This document shows, piece by piece, positions 33,203 to 45,118 of a DNA stretch of 48,386 nucleotides. The stretch comes from Guillardia theta CCMP2712 (taxonomy: Eukaryota; Cryptophyceae; Pyrenomonadales; Geminigeraceae). Where the stretch lies: the NCBI RefSeq assembly GCF_000315625.1, contig NW_005434631.1:329783-378168 (forward strand). The letters are read 5' to 3'. Position numbers and translations under genes: made by a program. Position 1 is the stretch's first letter. Every line of letters begins with the position of its first letter. The notes beneath the pieces are model-generated. The model saw nothing but the letters and a program-made list of their open reading frames with translations, was not told the DNA's origin and did not search any database.

Positions 33203-36200
33203 TCACGTCCCCCACGCTGACATGCCAACCTTGCGACGAGGTCCTGCCGTCTCCCACTGCTCCTCCGGGTTTGACGACCAGCTTGACGTTGTCGCGTGCG
33301 GGTCTCCCCAGCCACTCACGTCGCCCCCCCACGCCCCCCCGACCCCCAGCTGCTCCCCACTTGCCATGCCCTCGCGACTACTCGCGCTGATCGCAGGCTT
33401 CCTCGCCCCCCACGCGTTGCGCACATGCGGCTCGGGCTTCGGGTCAGCGGATCCTCGGAGGTGCGAGGGCAGGTGATCCATCAGGGTCGTCTTGGGGGCC
33501 AAGCGCTGATCCTCAGACGCGCTCAAGCCGGGGGGCTGCGAGGAGAGAGGCTGCTCTCCTCTCCTCTCGACCTCCCCAGCGCTTCCTGCCGCCTGCATTC
33601 TCTTTCTCTGAGCCTCTCGGATGTAGAAGGCGTGAGAAGCCTCATACTGCTCCTGGCGGAAGAGCTGCCGAGCCAGCTCCTCGTCCTTTCTCTCCTGCTC
33701 GAGACGCGCTAGCCTCTCTCGCTCCTCCTGGCTCATACCAGACAAGGCAGCAGCCGGGGGGTATGCCTCACGTGACAGCTCCGGGTCACGAGAATCGCTC
33801 GCCCAGTAGTTGTTTGCTGTCACTCTCGCCATGTTCCATGGGTTGGTGGGAGGAGGAGGCGGCGGGGGGGTCGCACGAGCCTCTTGAGTGGGCCAACTGC
33901 TCCGTCCAGGTTCGGCCCCTTGTTGCTTCATCTGATCTTCATACTGCTGCATCAGATCCGACGCGTTGATCCTCAAGGGGCCTGTGGACGCGACAGTGTT
34001 TCCTTGCAGAGCCGTTCGCGCGGCGTCGGCATCCTCGTAGCGAACAAAGTTGACGAAGGCGCTTGAAGAGTCAGGCAGGATGTTGATCGGGGGCACACCA
34101 TGAGTCCTGTTGTTACACAGCTCCCCGAAGCGTTCGAAAGCAGCTTTGAATTCAACCTGATCCACAACTTCAATGTGAACATTCCCAACCCACAGGCCGA
34201 AGAAGTGGAATCGACTCTTGTTCCAGGGAAGCTTGCTGGGCGGCAGCTCGCTGCGTAGAGGAATGGGGACGGGAGGGAAGGCATTTTTTTGAGCGTCCCC
34301 TTTCGACCTGCCTTTCTTCTTCTTGGTACCCACTGCCTCCCAGTCATCGTCATCTTGAGAAAGGCCTTTGATCGAACCTCCCCTCGAGCTCGTTTGCGAG
34401 TCATCTTCACTCTGCTTGTCATCCTCGTAACTCCTGGAGGATTGAGCTCCAATGTTTGTTTCCATCGGCGGCGCGTACTGCGGAACATGTTGCGGAGCCG
34501 CTTGAGACAGCAACGATTCTTCATCACCATCCTGCACCTCCCTGAGGAAACAGTTCACAACGACACCGTTCTTGATTTTCTTTCTGTCGAGAGTGTCATT
34601 CAGCTCTATCATCTGGCCCTGGAACACCAGCCTCTGTGCAGCAACTGGGATCCCTGTCAACTCTTTGATCTTCATTCGAAATTGCTTCCCCGTGTCTTGC
34701 GGGCTCAGTCCCACAACCACCTCCCGGTCATCTGTGAATTTCACTTTCACCTGCACCACACTCGGCTTCTCCGCCTTTGGAGGGGAGGTCGAATTCGGAT
34801 CTCCTTGCTGTGCCTGCCCAGGGACCTTCGCGGCGGAGGTGATCGGGAAGTCAGAAGAGTTGGCGGCATACGGGGGGTTCATCGATGAAGCCGTCGGGAC
34901 CTTGAAGGCGGAATTCCAAGAAGACCCTTGCCCTTCGCTTTGGGCCTGCATGTTCCAACTGTCTGCGCCAATGTTTCCCCACACCGAGTTGTTGCCCTGT
35001 CTGCTGAACACCTGGTCACTGCTGATGCCTCCCAGCCCGCCTCCCCACAGTGCGCCAGGGTCACCACTCGCGAAGCCTCCCTGAAACCCTGAGTTTGAGC
35101 CCCAGATGTCTTGAGGTTGCCCGTTGCCCCACATGTTGCCTTGGGCCGCTCCAACATTTCCGCCCTGATTGGGTTGAGGGTAATTGTTGACTGGCTGAGC
35201 TGACGCTTGGACCGAATTGGAGTTGCTGCCCCATGCTGACTTCGTCTGGCTGATGGATGGAAGTGACGCCCCGGTCGCTGGCAGAACGAATTCCTTGACC
35301 GGTGCTCGACAATGAGGACAGAGGACGCCTTCTGTTGCCTGGAAAACTGCCCGTTTCTTCAAGTTGGTAATGCATTCTGTGCAGAACTGATGGCCACATG
35401 GTTTTAAACAGGCATTGGCAAGGTCCTCGTAACAGATTGTACACACGTTATCCTCATCACCTTCGAAATCAAGGTTGAGCATGGATTCAAGGTCTCTCGA
35501 GACTATAGTATCCATCGTGGTCGCTCCTGTATCCCAATTTGAAGGCACGGTTGCCGTATCCATGGCACTTGCTTCAGCAGTACTAGCCTGGCTTGCTCCC
35601 ATTGGATCAAACATGTCACCCAAATTGCTGATCGCGTTCCAAGAATTATCAGCATCTGCCTGTTTCCATTGATCCACAAGGTCTGAATCCTCTCTTCTCA
35701 TTCCTTCACGCCCAGGAACGCTAGCAAATGCTGGCTTAATGTTGTTTGGTGGACCGCTTCCCCAAGCAGATACCGCTGGAGCAGGCGGCTCCATATTCCT
35801 GGAGTAGCTCTGACCAGCTGAAGTTCCCAGAGTAGCAGCGATCCTCTTGTCCAGTTCAAGCTCTCCACGAGGCTGCATACAAGGCTTTGCTTCCATCCGA
35901 ACGTTTCCAATGTATGTATGGTGCTGACTCAGCAGAGTGTCTGCAGCCTTCTTCTCATGGAAGGTAACGAACGCAAATCCTCTGTATGAACCGTCACGCT
36001 CTTTGAGAACCTCGACGTCAGCTACAGCTCCAAACTAACGTAAAACATCAGAAAATTGAACAGGGCGTCTTTACATGTACCTGGGAAAAATGTGCTCTAA
36101 GCTCGTCATGGTCTTTGTCTGCAGTCCCACCAATGAAAACTTTTCTTCCGCCAAATGGGGCCTTGCCATTGTCCACTGGAGCATGCCTCGGCGAATACTG

Positions 36201-38622
36201 GTTGTCAAAAGCACCAAATTCTTCACGATTGGTTGATTTCTTGCTGCCTTTCTTTTTGGTTTTAACTTCCTCAAAACCTTCTAGATCTTGTTTAGAGGGC
36301 TGCAAACACACGTCAACAAACAAAGTAATTAAATCAAGCACAGATTTACAATGTCGAATGAAGGTAATTGCCTCTCATGGATGGCTTTGTTGTTAAATTC
36401 GTATTTCAATGGTCCAAACGCATTAATCAGACGAAAATCATCCTCTTGAGAATCGTTGTCATCGGAATCATTGTCTGAACCATCCTCGGGTTCGACTTTG
36501 CTCGTCACAACACTCGGGGGTTTCTGACTGACTGATTTTCCTTTCTGATTGTGGATAGCGGTGCCCTTCGTCTGTTCGGGAGCGATCTTCTTCTTTGCTT
36601 CAGGCTCTTGTTTCACCTTGACTTTCTTGACATTTTCATCGATTTCTTTTTCTTTCTTGATGGTCTCTGCCTTTGCCTTCGCTTTCTGTATAGAGTCAAC
36701 CAACTGTGGCAACAATAATCAGTACAGCAAGAATACAACAAACAAATCTGACCTGCAACGCCTTCCGAGGTAGATATCCACATCTGTCCAACGCCTCTGC
36801 GGCTTCAAGAAGCCCCACACCACCCCTTTTCATCACCGCATCGACTTCCTCGTCAGTGACTATGGCGACAAGTTCTTCAGTGTCTGCGGACATTCCAAGA
36901 TCGGAAGGTGTTTGCTCTGGTTCCACCACCTGATGAACATTATATCAGACTTCACATCAACTATTTGAAAGGGAAGCTGACCTTGATTTTACCATTCTTC
37001 TTCTCCATGTACTCGAATCTTACTTTTTCTATTCGTAAATGTTGCTTTAAACAATATGAATCCATTAATTTTTGCATCGCTGTGCTTGGTTTGACTTTGA
37101 AGCTTACATCACGGCATTTTTCAAGTTTTACACTGATTGTTATGTTTTCTGTAGCAACTGCGCCTTCTTTCACCTGTAAATTCATCATCAGAGGTCCAGA
37201 GACACTTGGCAGCACCATTACCTCAACAGTCAAATACACTAAGCCATCGTCGATCGCTGCAGAAGGAACACATTCACGCCAACCCCTGTTATCAGAATCC
37301 TTTTTGAAAGTGAACGTGGCCTCTTTTCTACAAATAGCTGCTGCTTTCTGATCTGGAGTCTTTCTTAGTGTGAAAGTAAATGTGACCTGAGTATAGTCAA
37401 ACCTCTTATATGTCTGCGTCAAAATGCTTCTATATACCTGCATTTCAAAGCCAGGATCCGCATGAAGAGCATGTCCAGCATCTAAATACGCTGCCATGAA
37501 TCCTGCTTCGGAACCTTGCGTCTTTGCCTTGTAGAATCTAACACTCCAAGGCACACCACCAGCATAAAATGGTGGACTGCGAAGCTGATGTTCGTCTGAG
37601 GTGTTCTGTGGGTTGGCAAGTGCCAGACAGCATACTCCGTCCGCAACATGTTCTTCAATATCGCACCAGGCCCAAACCCTTTCTTGCTGCACCACATCGA
37701 GGCCTGCAAGTTGAGCTGGTAGCGACTTTCGTAAACGCTCTAAATAAAGTGTTGCCGCTTCGCACTTTCTATGCAACATTTCGATTCTATGAACAAGATC
37801 ATCGTACCTGGAGATATCCATATGGGTCAAAAGAAATTAAGGAAGTGTGCGAAACTTACAAAGGCTGGCATCTGCCAACGTCTAATGATGCATCCAACTT
37901 TTCAAGGACGTCACGTGGGGTTCCAGTCATAAGCTTGTCCGCAACTTCACAGCGCTTCTTGATAACTTCCTCATTTTCTCCTTCAACATTCATTTGTGAC
38001 GTAAGCTTCAATAACGAAGTGGCTTGCATATAGGTAGGATGGGTATGTGCTCTGAGTGCTATAAACTCATCTCTGACTTTTCTTGACGCAAATGGCTTCC
38101 AAATATTGAGGACCTGGTCTTCTTCTGTCTTGAATGCCCTGTGTATTTGTAGGAGCCTCTTGAAGGCATTCTTGACCGATTGGAGAGTGGTAGGATCTGC
38201 AGTACAATCCGCAATCAAAGCATGCAGCAAATCTTGAGTTGACGTGATGGGGGTTTTCACTTGTGACTTTTCAAAAACTTTCACGGGGACACTTCGTTCA
38301 CTGTTACTTTCAGACTTCACGGGTTTGTTTTCCTTTTCCGGTCGCTTCCTTTTATCTCTTTGTCGTATATGCTGAGCTGATACTTTTGCCTTGTTACACC
38401 GTGGACAAGGATAACCCTTGTACTGTCCCTTTGCAATCCCTACAGTAATGTCAATACGCAAGTTGCGATCCACAGCAAACACTGACCTTGTTGCCGACAA
38501 TACTTCTCTTTGCAATGCACATGTAGTGAGACCGGTCCACAAGCACCACAGTCGGCTTCAATGAGATCTTCCTCACAAATATCACACGGATTCTTGCAGA
38601 TGGGACAAGGTTGTAGAGCCAT
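33203..38622 (-). CDS. RING-MATH-Ubl-RRM-RING-Ubl-RRM protein (putative RNA-binding E3 ligase)
   Basis: Seven exons (38622-38487, 38439-37860, 37807-36982, 36929-36753, 36703-36350, 36299-36081, 36034-33203) sum to exactly 1708 codons. Order: RING-like Cys/His finger (CPICKNPCDICEEDL...CHCKEKYC...PCPRC, ~5-66); helical region; MATH-like domain (~290-440); SUMO-like domain (ITISVKLEKCRDVSFKVKPS, ~465-545); Lys/Glu-rich linker; RRM1 (RKVFIGG, RNP1 RGFAFVTF, ~741-815); C3HC4 RING (CTICYEDL...CGHQFCTECI...CPHC, ~960-1005); Gln/Ser/Trp-rich spacer; ubiquitin-like domain (~1190-1265); degenerate RRM2 (LWVGNVHIEVVDQ, ~1385-1470); coiled coil ...RERLARLEQERKDEELARQ; Trp-rich tail. RING and MATH domains typify ubiquitin ligases, RRMs bind RNA. 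The role is inferred; the stop is 99 bp from the convergent TrxR gene. Confidence 0.82.
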
Positions 38623-40897
38623 TAGTGCCAACTGTGTATTGAAATAGAGTCAATGTATGAACAATAAGTAAACACAATCCTGTCATCAGAAAAGATGGAG
38701 CAAGTCGAAGATGGAAAAGAGGGTGCGGTGGCAAATCAAATGGAGCCAAGATGACGTTAGATCGCACGACATTTTTCCTCGCTAGAGAATGCTCACACCG
38801 ATATCAAGGCTGTTCAATCTCAAAACTCAAACAAATACAATGTTGAGTTGTATCAAATGACACGTGGAAACAAAATACAAAATCATTTCTCCAATGAACA
38901 AATATCGAGTACCAGTAAATCCTCTGATGCCAAATCCACTAATTCGTCTACGCATTCTATCTAGGTCATCCCCTAAGTCAAGACGCCTCCAAAAAACAAG
39001 GATGTGCTAATGCCCAAGGTTTAACCCAAAACAAGATTATACTCCATTTGACACGTCAGCCCCCCATGAGTTTGCATCGTTCAACGATGCGCTTTCCATC
39101 ATCTTCATTATGCTTGACCCATTTCCATTTCCCTGATTCTCGATTTCTAATGGAAAGATTATCCTCCACCTACAGCTCCTTGTTCATCCTCATTTCCAAA
39201 TAGTTCGCATCCCCCCCTAGCATCTCAACACGCATGTCGCAAGAGGAACCTTCTCAGCTCGATCTACCAGCCATGGTTATATCTCAGTCCTCCTTCTTCT
39301 TCCGACCTAACCTCCTCATCCGCCTCCGCCATTCCCGCCCACAGCACGCCCGCTCTCTTGGCGGCTGACCTTCAGCTTCCCGAGGAGGGTGTTTGACCAA
39401 TACCCTTGGACCCACCCCCTCCCTCCTCTTAATCCTGTAATGATCTTGTTAATCCATCCAACAACAACCTTGAGGCACTGTGAACACCAAAATCCGGGTA
39501 ATTAGGGGGTACAGGGGTGGTATTAATCTATGATTTCTGGCTCTTGTTTTGTGTTTATGATTTGTTTACCCCACCCACCCCTGTATAACAACACTATAGA
39601 TAACCCCACCGATTATTGAACTACTTGGACACGCTCTTGCAAACTACCCCTACCATGATGGATCTAATCGTATCAGGGGGTAGACATGGGAGAGACGGTT
39701 CGAAGTCTGAACAACTCCTCCTGGGGGGGTAGGGTACCCATGTGTCAAAAGGCTCTATCAAAGAGGGGTAGGGGTGACAAAGAGGGGGTAGATAGTCCCC
39801 TTACAAAGGAGATTTTAACGAGGGGTCCAATATGAACTTGAGGGTTACAATAGACTGGGGTCATATGAAAGCAGGGGTACGAAGATAGGTGGGGTGGGGT
39901 GAAACAGACTTTGATGGGGTAGTACCCCTGACCCCGAAACTTTCAAAACAGACATATACTTGAGTAAACATTTGACTAATTCATTCCTACCTGGTTGAAA
40001 ACTGCCAAAATGACAAAAAATTCAAATATTTCATTATAGTTTCAAAATATCGAACAATATTACACAGAGGCATCCCAACTCTAATCAAGTTGAGTGACAT
40101 ATTTAGTCTATCAGAAGTGAGCTCACACGTGCAAAGTCTGACGTTGAGTAAAAACTGTCAGTCTACCTACTAGCCTTATGAGCCTCTGGTTCACTCCGGC
40201 GAACCCCCGGGTGGGCCCGGTGGGCCCGGCACCCGGGGCGCGGGGACGCCGCCAGGGTGTGAGTGGACTCGGATGTACCCACCATAAGAACCTAGAGAGA
40301 ATAATGGGTCAAAATGGGGGGTGGGTAAACAGCGGTAAGGTTTGTGGCTGCCGAATGGGCGGGAGCAGAGGAAGACGGGAGTGATCAGGGGAGATGTGCA
40401 AATGAGAGAAAATGTCGCAGAGCCAGAAGAAAAAATGAAGAAAGCAGCATAAAAGTATGCAGATCAGAACATGTGTGAACAGATCAAAATTGAAAATGTC
40501 GAGCATGTCCGACAGTGGAAGTCAAAATGGCACAGGGAATCTTGAAACCGGAATCGTAAGGATTCAGGGTAGACGAAGAAAAAGTGAGATTTGATATGAT
40601 TTAGTAAGTTAGATGAAGAAGAGGTATGGTTTAGGAATAGACACAATCAATGAGAGAGAAGCGAAAGGCAATGAAGACCAAGTACATGGCGCGTAGAGTC
40701 ATTCGGAGATGTTGGATCAGTGAGCCAAAGAGGAAGGGGGGGGGATTTAGAAAAGGACTGTAGAGGTATTGGAGCTTTGAGTCTCAAAGCTCTTTGGTAT
40801 TGCTTTGCAGCAGGGGTTCAGCAAGAATCGTAGATGACAACACTCCTTCTGTACCTCCCCCTGTATCCCAAAAGCTCACTTGCATTCTGAGCAGGCA
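38623..40897. promoter_or_regulatory. Long divergent intergenic region with G-run tract
   Basis: The largest gap between genes here (2.3 kb). 38640-39470 is AT-richer, with no domain-bearing frame. 39490-39930 contains recurrent G runs (gggggtag, ggggtggg). 40195-40260 is a CpG/GGGCCC core (cccgggtgggcccggtgggcccgg). 40380-40740 is purine-rich (gaag/agaa). Short frames on either strand look like simple sequence only. It should contain promoters for the RING protein (-) and the RasGAP gene (+). Confidence 0.5.
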
Positions 40898-43800
40898 ATG
40901 GCCAACTTTCTAGCCGATCTGCAGTCGTTTCTTCCTGTCCCTCCAGGTACGAGACTCCCAGGTCTTAGCAATCTTCTGACAGGATAAAAGGAACCTTCAG
41001 CGACCCTCCTCCAAAAAGGGACGAAGGTGAACAACTTTCGATTTTTTTGCATCTGAGGGGTCCATGGCATTCTGGTTCAGATCGATACAATGCTGCCGAT
41101 CGAGCCAAGCAATCTGAAGAAATCAAAGGCGAAAATGTGCGAATGTTTGTGATTGTTTTTCTTGCTGTATTCAAATAATCAAGGCTCAATTGAGTGTCTC
41201 CGACATAATTTTGTTTCACATACACAGGGCGAAGACATGAACGAAGCAGAGCCAAAGACAGATGCGCCAGCTGAACCGGTATAGACAAACTATTGATCGG
41301 AGATTTTGAGACTGCACTTCAAATGATCAAATTCAAGAACGAATTTTGTGAAGCGCTCTGAAACGTTTACTTAGCAACCTGTCAGAAGTCAGATGACGAA
41401 GCCACTAGCTCCTATCGAAGCTGGTGAAGAATTTGATCAAAGACATGAGGAAAATGTAAACATGAAGAATGTAGGTGTCGAGGAATGTGATTTGTGCGGA
41501 CGTTGGAAGAGTAAATGCCGGTGAGCATGCACTTGGAATGGTTCACAGTTGCTCATTTATTTTAAGAATGTGTGCTGCTCTATTCTGTGAGCAATGCAGG
41601 TTTTCGAAGGAAGGAAGGAATTACATTGTAATTCTTATGAAACTTTTCCAGCATGCGTGAAGCTATTCGAATGTCGCACGTAAGGAGGGGAACAGTGATC
41701 TGCGGCCAGTGCACTGTATTTGAAACCGTTTGACATCGAAGATTATTGAATGTTTTCAAGGTGATGCTAGAGAAAGTTCCGACTGCACGAATTGTGCCAC
41801 CATCCATTCCAGACGTTAGTATTGGTAAGGAATCAAATTGCGATAAAGGAAGTCCTCGCTGATTCTCCTCAGGTCCCTCAATGGTCACCGACAAGCGATG
41901 GAAGCATGACGTAAAACCATAGTACCTTCTCCAATTGCATCACTAACCTCTCTCCGACTGACAGATCCTTAAAAGCTCCCTCAAAATGCCTTCACGTCCA
42001 CCACCTGCTTTCATTTCTCTGGTTCCAAGGTCACAAGTTTGCTTTTTGAACTTGTTTTGGTAGTAATCGTTTGCTCCTGTGTACAGGAACAAGGAAAAGG
42101 AGTTTTCGCCTGAGGTGAATCTAATTCTTTTGCCTGATTTCCTTTTTGAAAATTCTCCAGGACCTCGACAATGATTTCAAGTACCAAAATCTGTTCGAGG
42201 TTGATTTTTTTCGCCTCACGACGATGAGATATAAGCGCTTGATCGTGTTTTGATATGGGTATACAAGGTTTTGTTCTCACCGGATCTCCACCTTCTATCG
42301 GCAATGTTTGAGGTGCTACATTTCTGCTTTGGCCATGTCCATTGTACATGCTTGACGACTGGAACAGGTGATGCCGGAAGATGAGGAGGGCGACGAGCTC
42401 TTGGCTGCCGTTCTCCGATTAGTGGATAGGTAACGAACGGCTTTACATAGTATTTCCCAATCATTCAATCCAGATCCGGAAGAACTGAACAGATCATGAA
42501 AGCTTGTGTGGAGATGGAGGTAACCTCAGGACACTTGTTACAGAAATCAAAAGGTTCAAACTTTTTGTAGGTGGCGAACACTTTAGATGCTACGACCATG
42601 TTTAGAAGGAACAATATGTCATTGCGTATCTTGAAGATGCACATGTCCAAGGTTACAACAGCATCTGAGAAGCTAAATGATTGAACTTCATATACAGATT
42701 GGAAATACTTTTCTCCAAGAATGCTTGCGGCCTCTCATTTCAAGGTTGGGTTGGTTTGATAATACGATGCATTGTATTTTGACTCCTTCTTGAAACAAAA
42801 GATTCCGAGATGAAGTCGAGAAAAGAAGACTTTCTGGTAAACTCGATTCTGGACCTGAAGTGTCTTCTGGACGATTTTAATTTGCTCACTATAACCCAGG
42901 TTGTAGCTTTGAGATTGATCCATCGTTATCTACACCGTCAGACAATCTTCAGGTATGCCTTTCAGGATTTCTGTTGAACAAGAATCCTTATCAGAGTATT
43001 CAGTACAATCTCAAGGATTTGACCTTCTACGCTGGATCTGTAGTGGAGGAAATCAAGAAGAGATCACCGCAAAATCTTGGAAAGAACATGGCAATAACTC
43101 AGTAGATGCACACGGCGGCCTGGTCTGACATCATTCTCTTGTTTGTAGACGTGCATTTTTGCGCAACTACGACTACTGTCAGAAGCACGATTTCCAAATT
43201 CGGGTATTCATATGAGACTATCCCAGTGAATCAACTTAACCTAAGTGGCTTGCAGGCCATCGAGTTGTTGCAGGACTGTTCTTCTCCAAATTTATCTGTC
43301 AGGGTATCATGAAGTATGATCACAACGCAACTCGCTAAGAGTGTGATAGCACTCCATGAGCCTCACAAGCATGGGATACTGGATCAATATCCTGACAAAC
43401 TTCTTTCCAGATCACTCAAGTTGCTGGTGCTCCTCTTTATTTTGAGTATGGGCAATCTGATGACGTGTCAGGCGGATGCAATCAAGATGCTTGCATTGAA
43501 TGAACGTTTTGCTGCCGACTCTTCCATGGCAGGTGAATAAGCCATGGCAGGCTGGGATGATTGCAACGACTGGAATTCATTTTGTTGCAGCTCTGAATTT
43601 TTTCATCGATTCAAATTCCAAAAGGTTTTTCTTGTGATACATTTGAGACGTTCTCATCGTTGAGTACACAGCATGCGTCAGCTTTTAATGTCAATTTCTG
43701 GATCCAAGGCATTTGATCATTTGCACTGCTTGAGACTTGCTGAAAGTGATTTGACTGGAAGGATGATGCGTGGGAGCATTCTGACCCCAAGAAGGTGACG

Positions 43801-44580
43801 ACTGTCGTCGAATGCAAGGCGTCTCTGAAAGGCATTATCTGTTAGGTCATGGTGTATAGCAAAGATGTGCCAGATCTGCTCCGCTTGATTGTCAACAAGA
43901 TGGAGATCATAGAGAGGCATGCATACCTTCAGGTACATTTTACTGCTGTGTGCACTGGATGCACTGGATGGCTCATGCAGTTGTCTTGCAGGAGCAGCAG
44001 CATGAAGAACTTCGAGGATCGTTTCTCCGATTACGAGTGAACTCGATCTGCTTGATTGCCCAGTCCTGAAACCCTCCAGGCTGCTGTAGCCGACTTGACA
44101 TACTCTGCAAGTTACTCGAGTGGTATCGGTTCGAGATATGGCACAGCTGCTGCGGCACCGCTTCCCTATGAGGTTGATGGATTGTTTCGAAATCTCCATG
44201 CAATGAAACTTCTATGCAGACGGATGAGGGAGATTGGAACAACGGATATGGACAGTATGAAGTTGGCGCTGGTCAAGGTGGGTTTCTTCCTGCCTCGCCG
44301 GTTGGTGCATGTCTGCAGTGAGCTGGTGATGTTGCAGAGAACAACTGGAATAGCGCAGCAGAGGCAGCAATGCAGGTGTGAAGGATCTTTCCTCATGCAC
44401 ATGTTTGTGATTGACTTGCTTCAAGGGTATCTCTACGCCGCCAAAGACGCAGGTGAATAGACAGACAGACAAACAGATCTGGGGGAGGGGGCTGAAGTGA
44501 ATGGCTGTGACTTATTCCGTTTGAAGGAACTCGGACCAAACGCAGAATTCATCAAGACGGTACTTTGATTTTGCTGTGAA
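40898..44580 (+). CDS. RasGAP-domain protein with many small exons
   Basis: It starts MANFLADLQSFLPVPP. Some twenty short exons follow, including APIEAGEEFDQRHEEN and a Cys pair motif ECDLCGRWKSKC (~41490-41520). The GTPase-activating domain runs from DLDNDFKYQNLFE through EEGDELLAAVLRLVDR, TTMFRRNNMSLRILKMH (42587-42640, with the likely arginine finger), SIGNTFLQECLRPL, CSFEIDPS, FAQLRLLSEARFPNSG, VVAGLFFSKFICQALHEPH and NFFIDSNSK. It then has a helical C-terminus (LLRLIVNKMEIIERH, LFRNLHAMKLLCRRMREI). RasGAPs speed GTP hydrolysis on Ras-type GTPases. The usual FLR motif is FSK here. The junction between ~43095 and 43149 does not close in frame with a GT-AG intron; the stop (44578-44580) follows from the last phase I could track. 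Confidence 0.75.
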
Positions 44581-45010
44581 TAGATAAGAGAAGGGAAGAG
44601 AAGTGGGTCAGGGGATGAAGGGGTCAGGGGGTCAGGGGGTGGGGAAGGCTCATTGCCGATTGTCCTACGAATTCTGACTTATTTGGAAGGTGCCCACTGC
44701 GTGATAGACTGAGTGAATGAGTGAGAAAGCAACAGTCAGTAAGCAACAGGCTGTAGACTGACAGCGATGCGAACTAGCGACAGACTTATGACACTTCAGC
44801 GTTAACTGATCAACGTTCAGACCTTCATAAAAATAAACAAACTTTCGAAGCTCAGAATGCAATCGCTGCTGCCTCTTACTTACTTTCCACCTCATCCTGC
44901 GCTTCACAGCCATGGGCATCTTTGCATTGGCTCGCAACAATCATGCAGCAAAGCAGCGAAGGAATTGAGCGATTGTTGAGAGTATATGATGGCTGGGCAC
45001 ATGCTTCGCT
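44581..45010. other. Intergenic, no gene supported
   Basis: It contains a G-rich patch (44605-44645, gtcagggggtcaggggg) and mixed sequence. A 91-codon frame on the minus strand (44940-44665) has Lys/Arg-rich start MPMAVKRRMRWK followed by a good donor (gtaagtaag), but nothing convincing continues from it. Confidence 0.5.
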
Positions 45011-45118
45011 TCAATGCTGTTTGGTATCGAGAGACACGTAATGAAACGCGAAGATTAGGCCAATGACAACGATGCCGAAGTAGTTGATGAAGGTTACGAG
45101 GGATCCCTCGTCTAGCAT
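45011..45118 (-). CDS. OST4: Oligosaccharyltransferase subunit 4 (mini-protein)
   Basis: This 35-residue frame reads MLDEGSLVTFINYFGIVVIG, then LIFAFHYVSLDTKQH and TGA. Length, a short polar lumenal N-terminus, one transmembrane helix with the central FGI, and the conserved Y/F-H after the helix match OST4 (36-37 residues in yeast and plants). OST4 stabilises the STT3 catalytic subunit in the oligosaccharyltransferase that N-glycosylates proteins at the ER. The gene appears intronless, with an AT-rich upstream stretch (45125-45190). The match rests on pattern recognition. Confidence 0.72.
   Translation of the reverse strand: MLDEGSLVTFINYFGIVVIGLIFAFHYVSLDTKQH

Noticed and set aside
44665-44940. 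Minus-strand 91-codon frame beginning MLRANAKMPMAV
   Set aside because: Only the first ~20 codons look protein-like; a donor follows but no matching exon was found.
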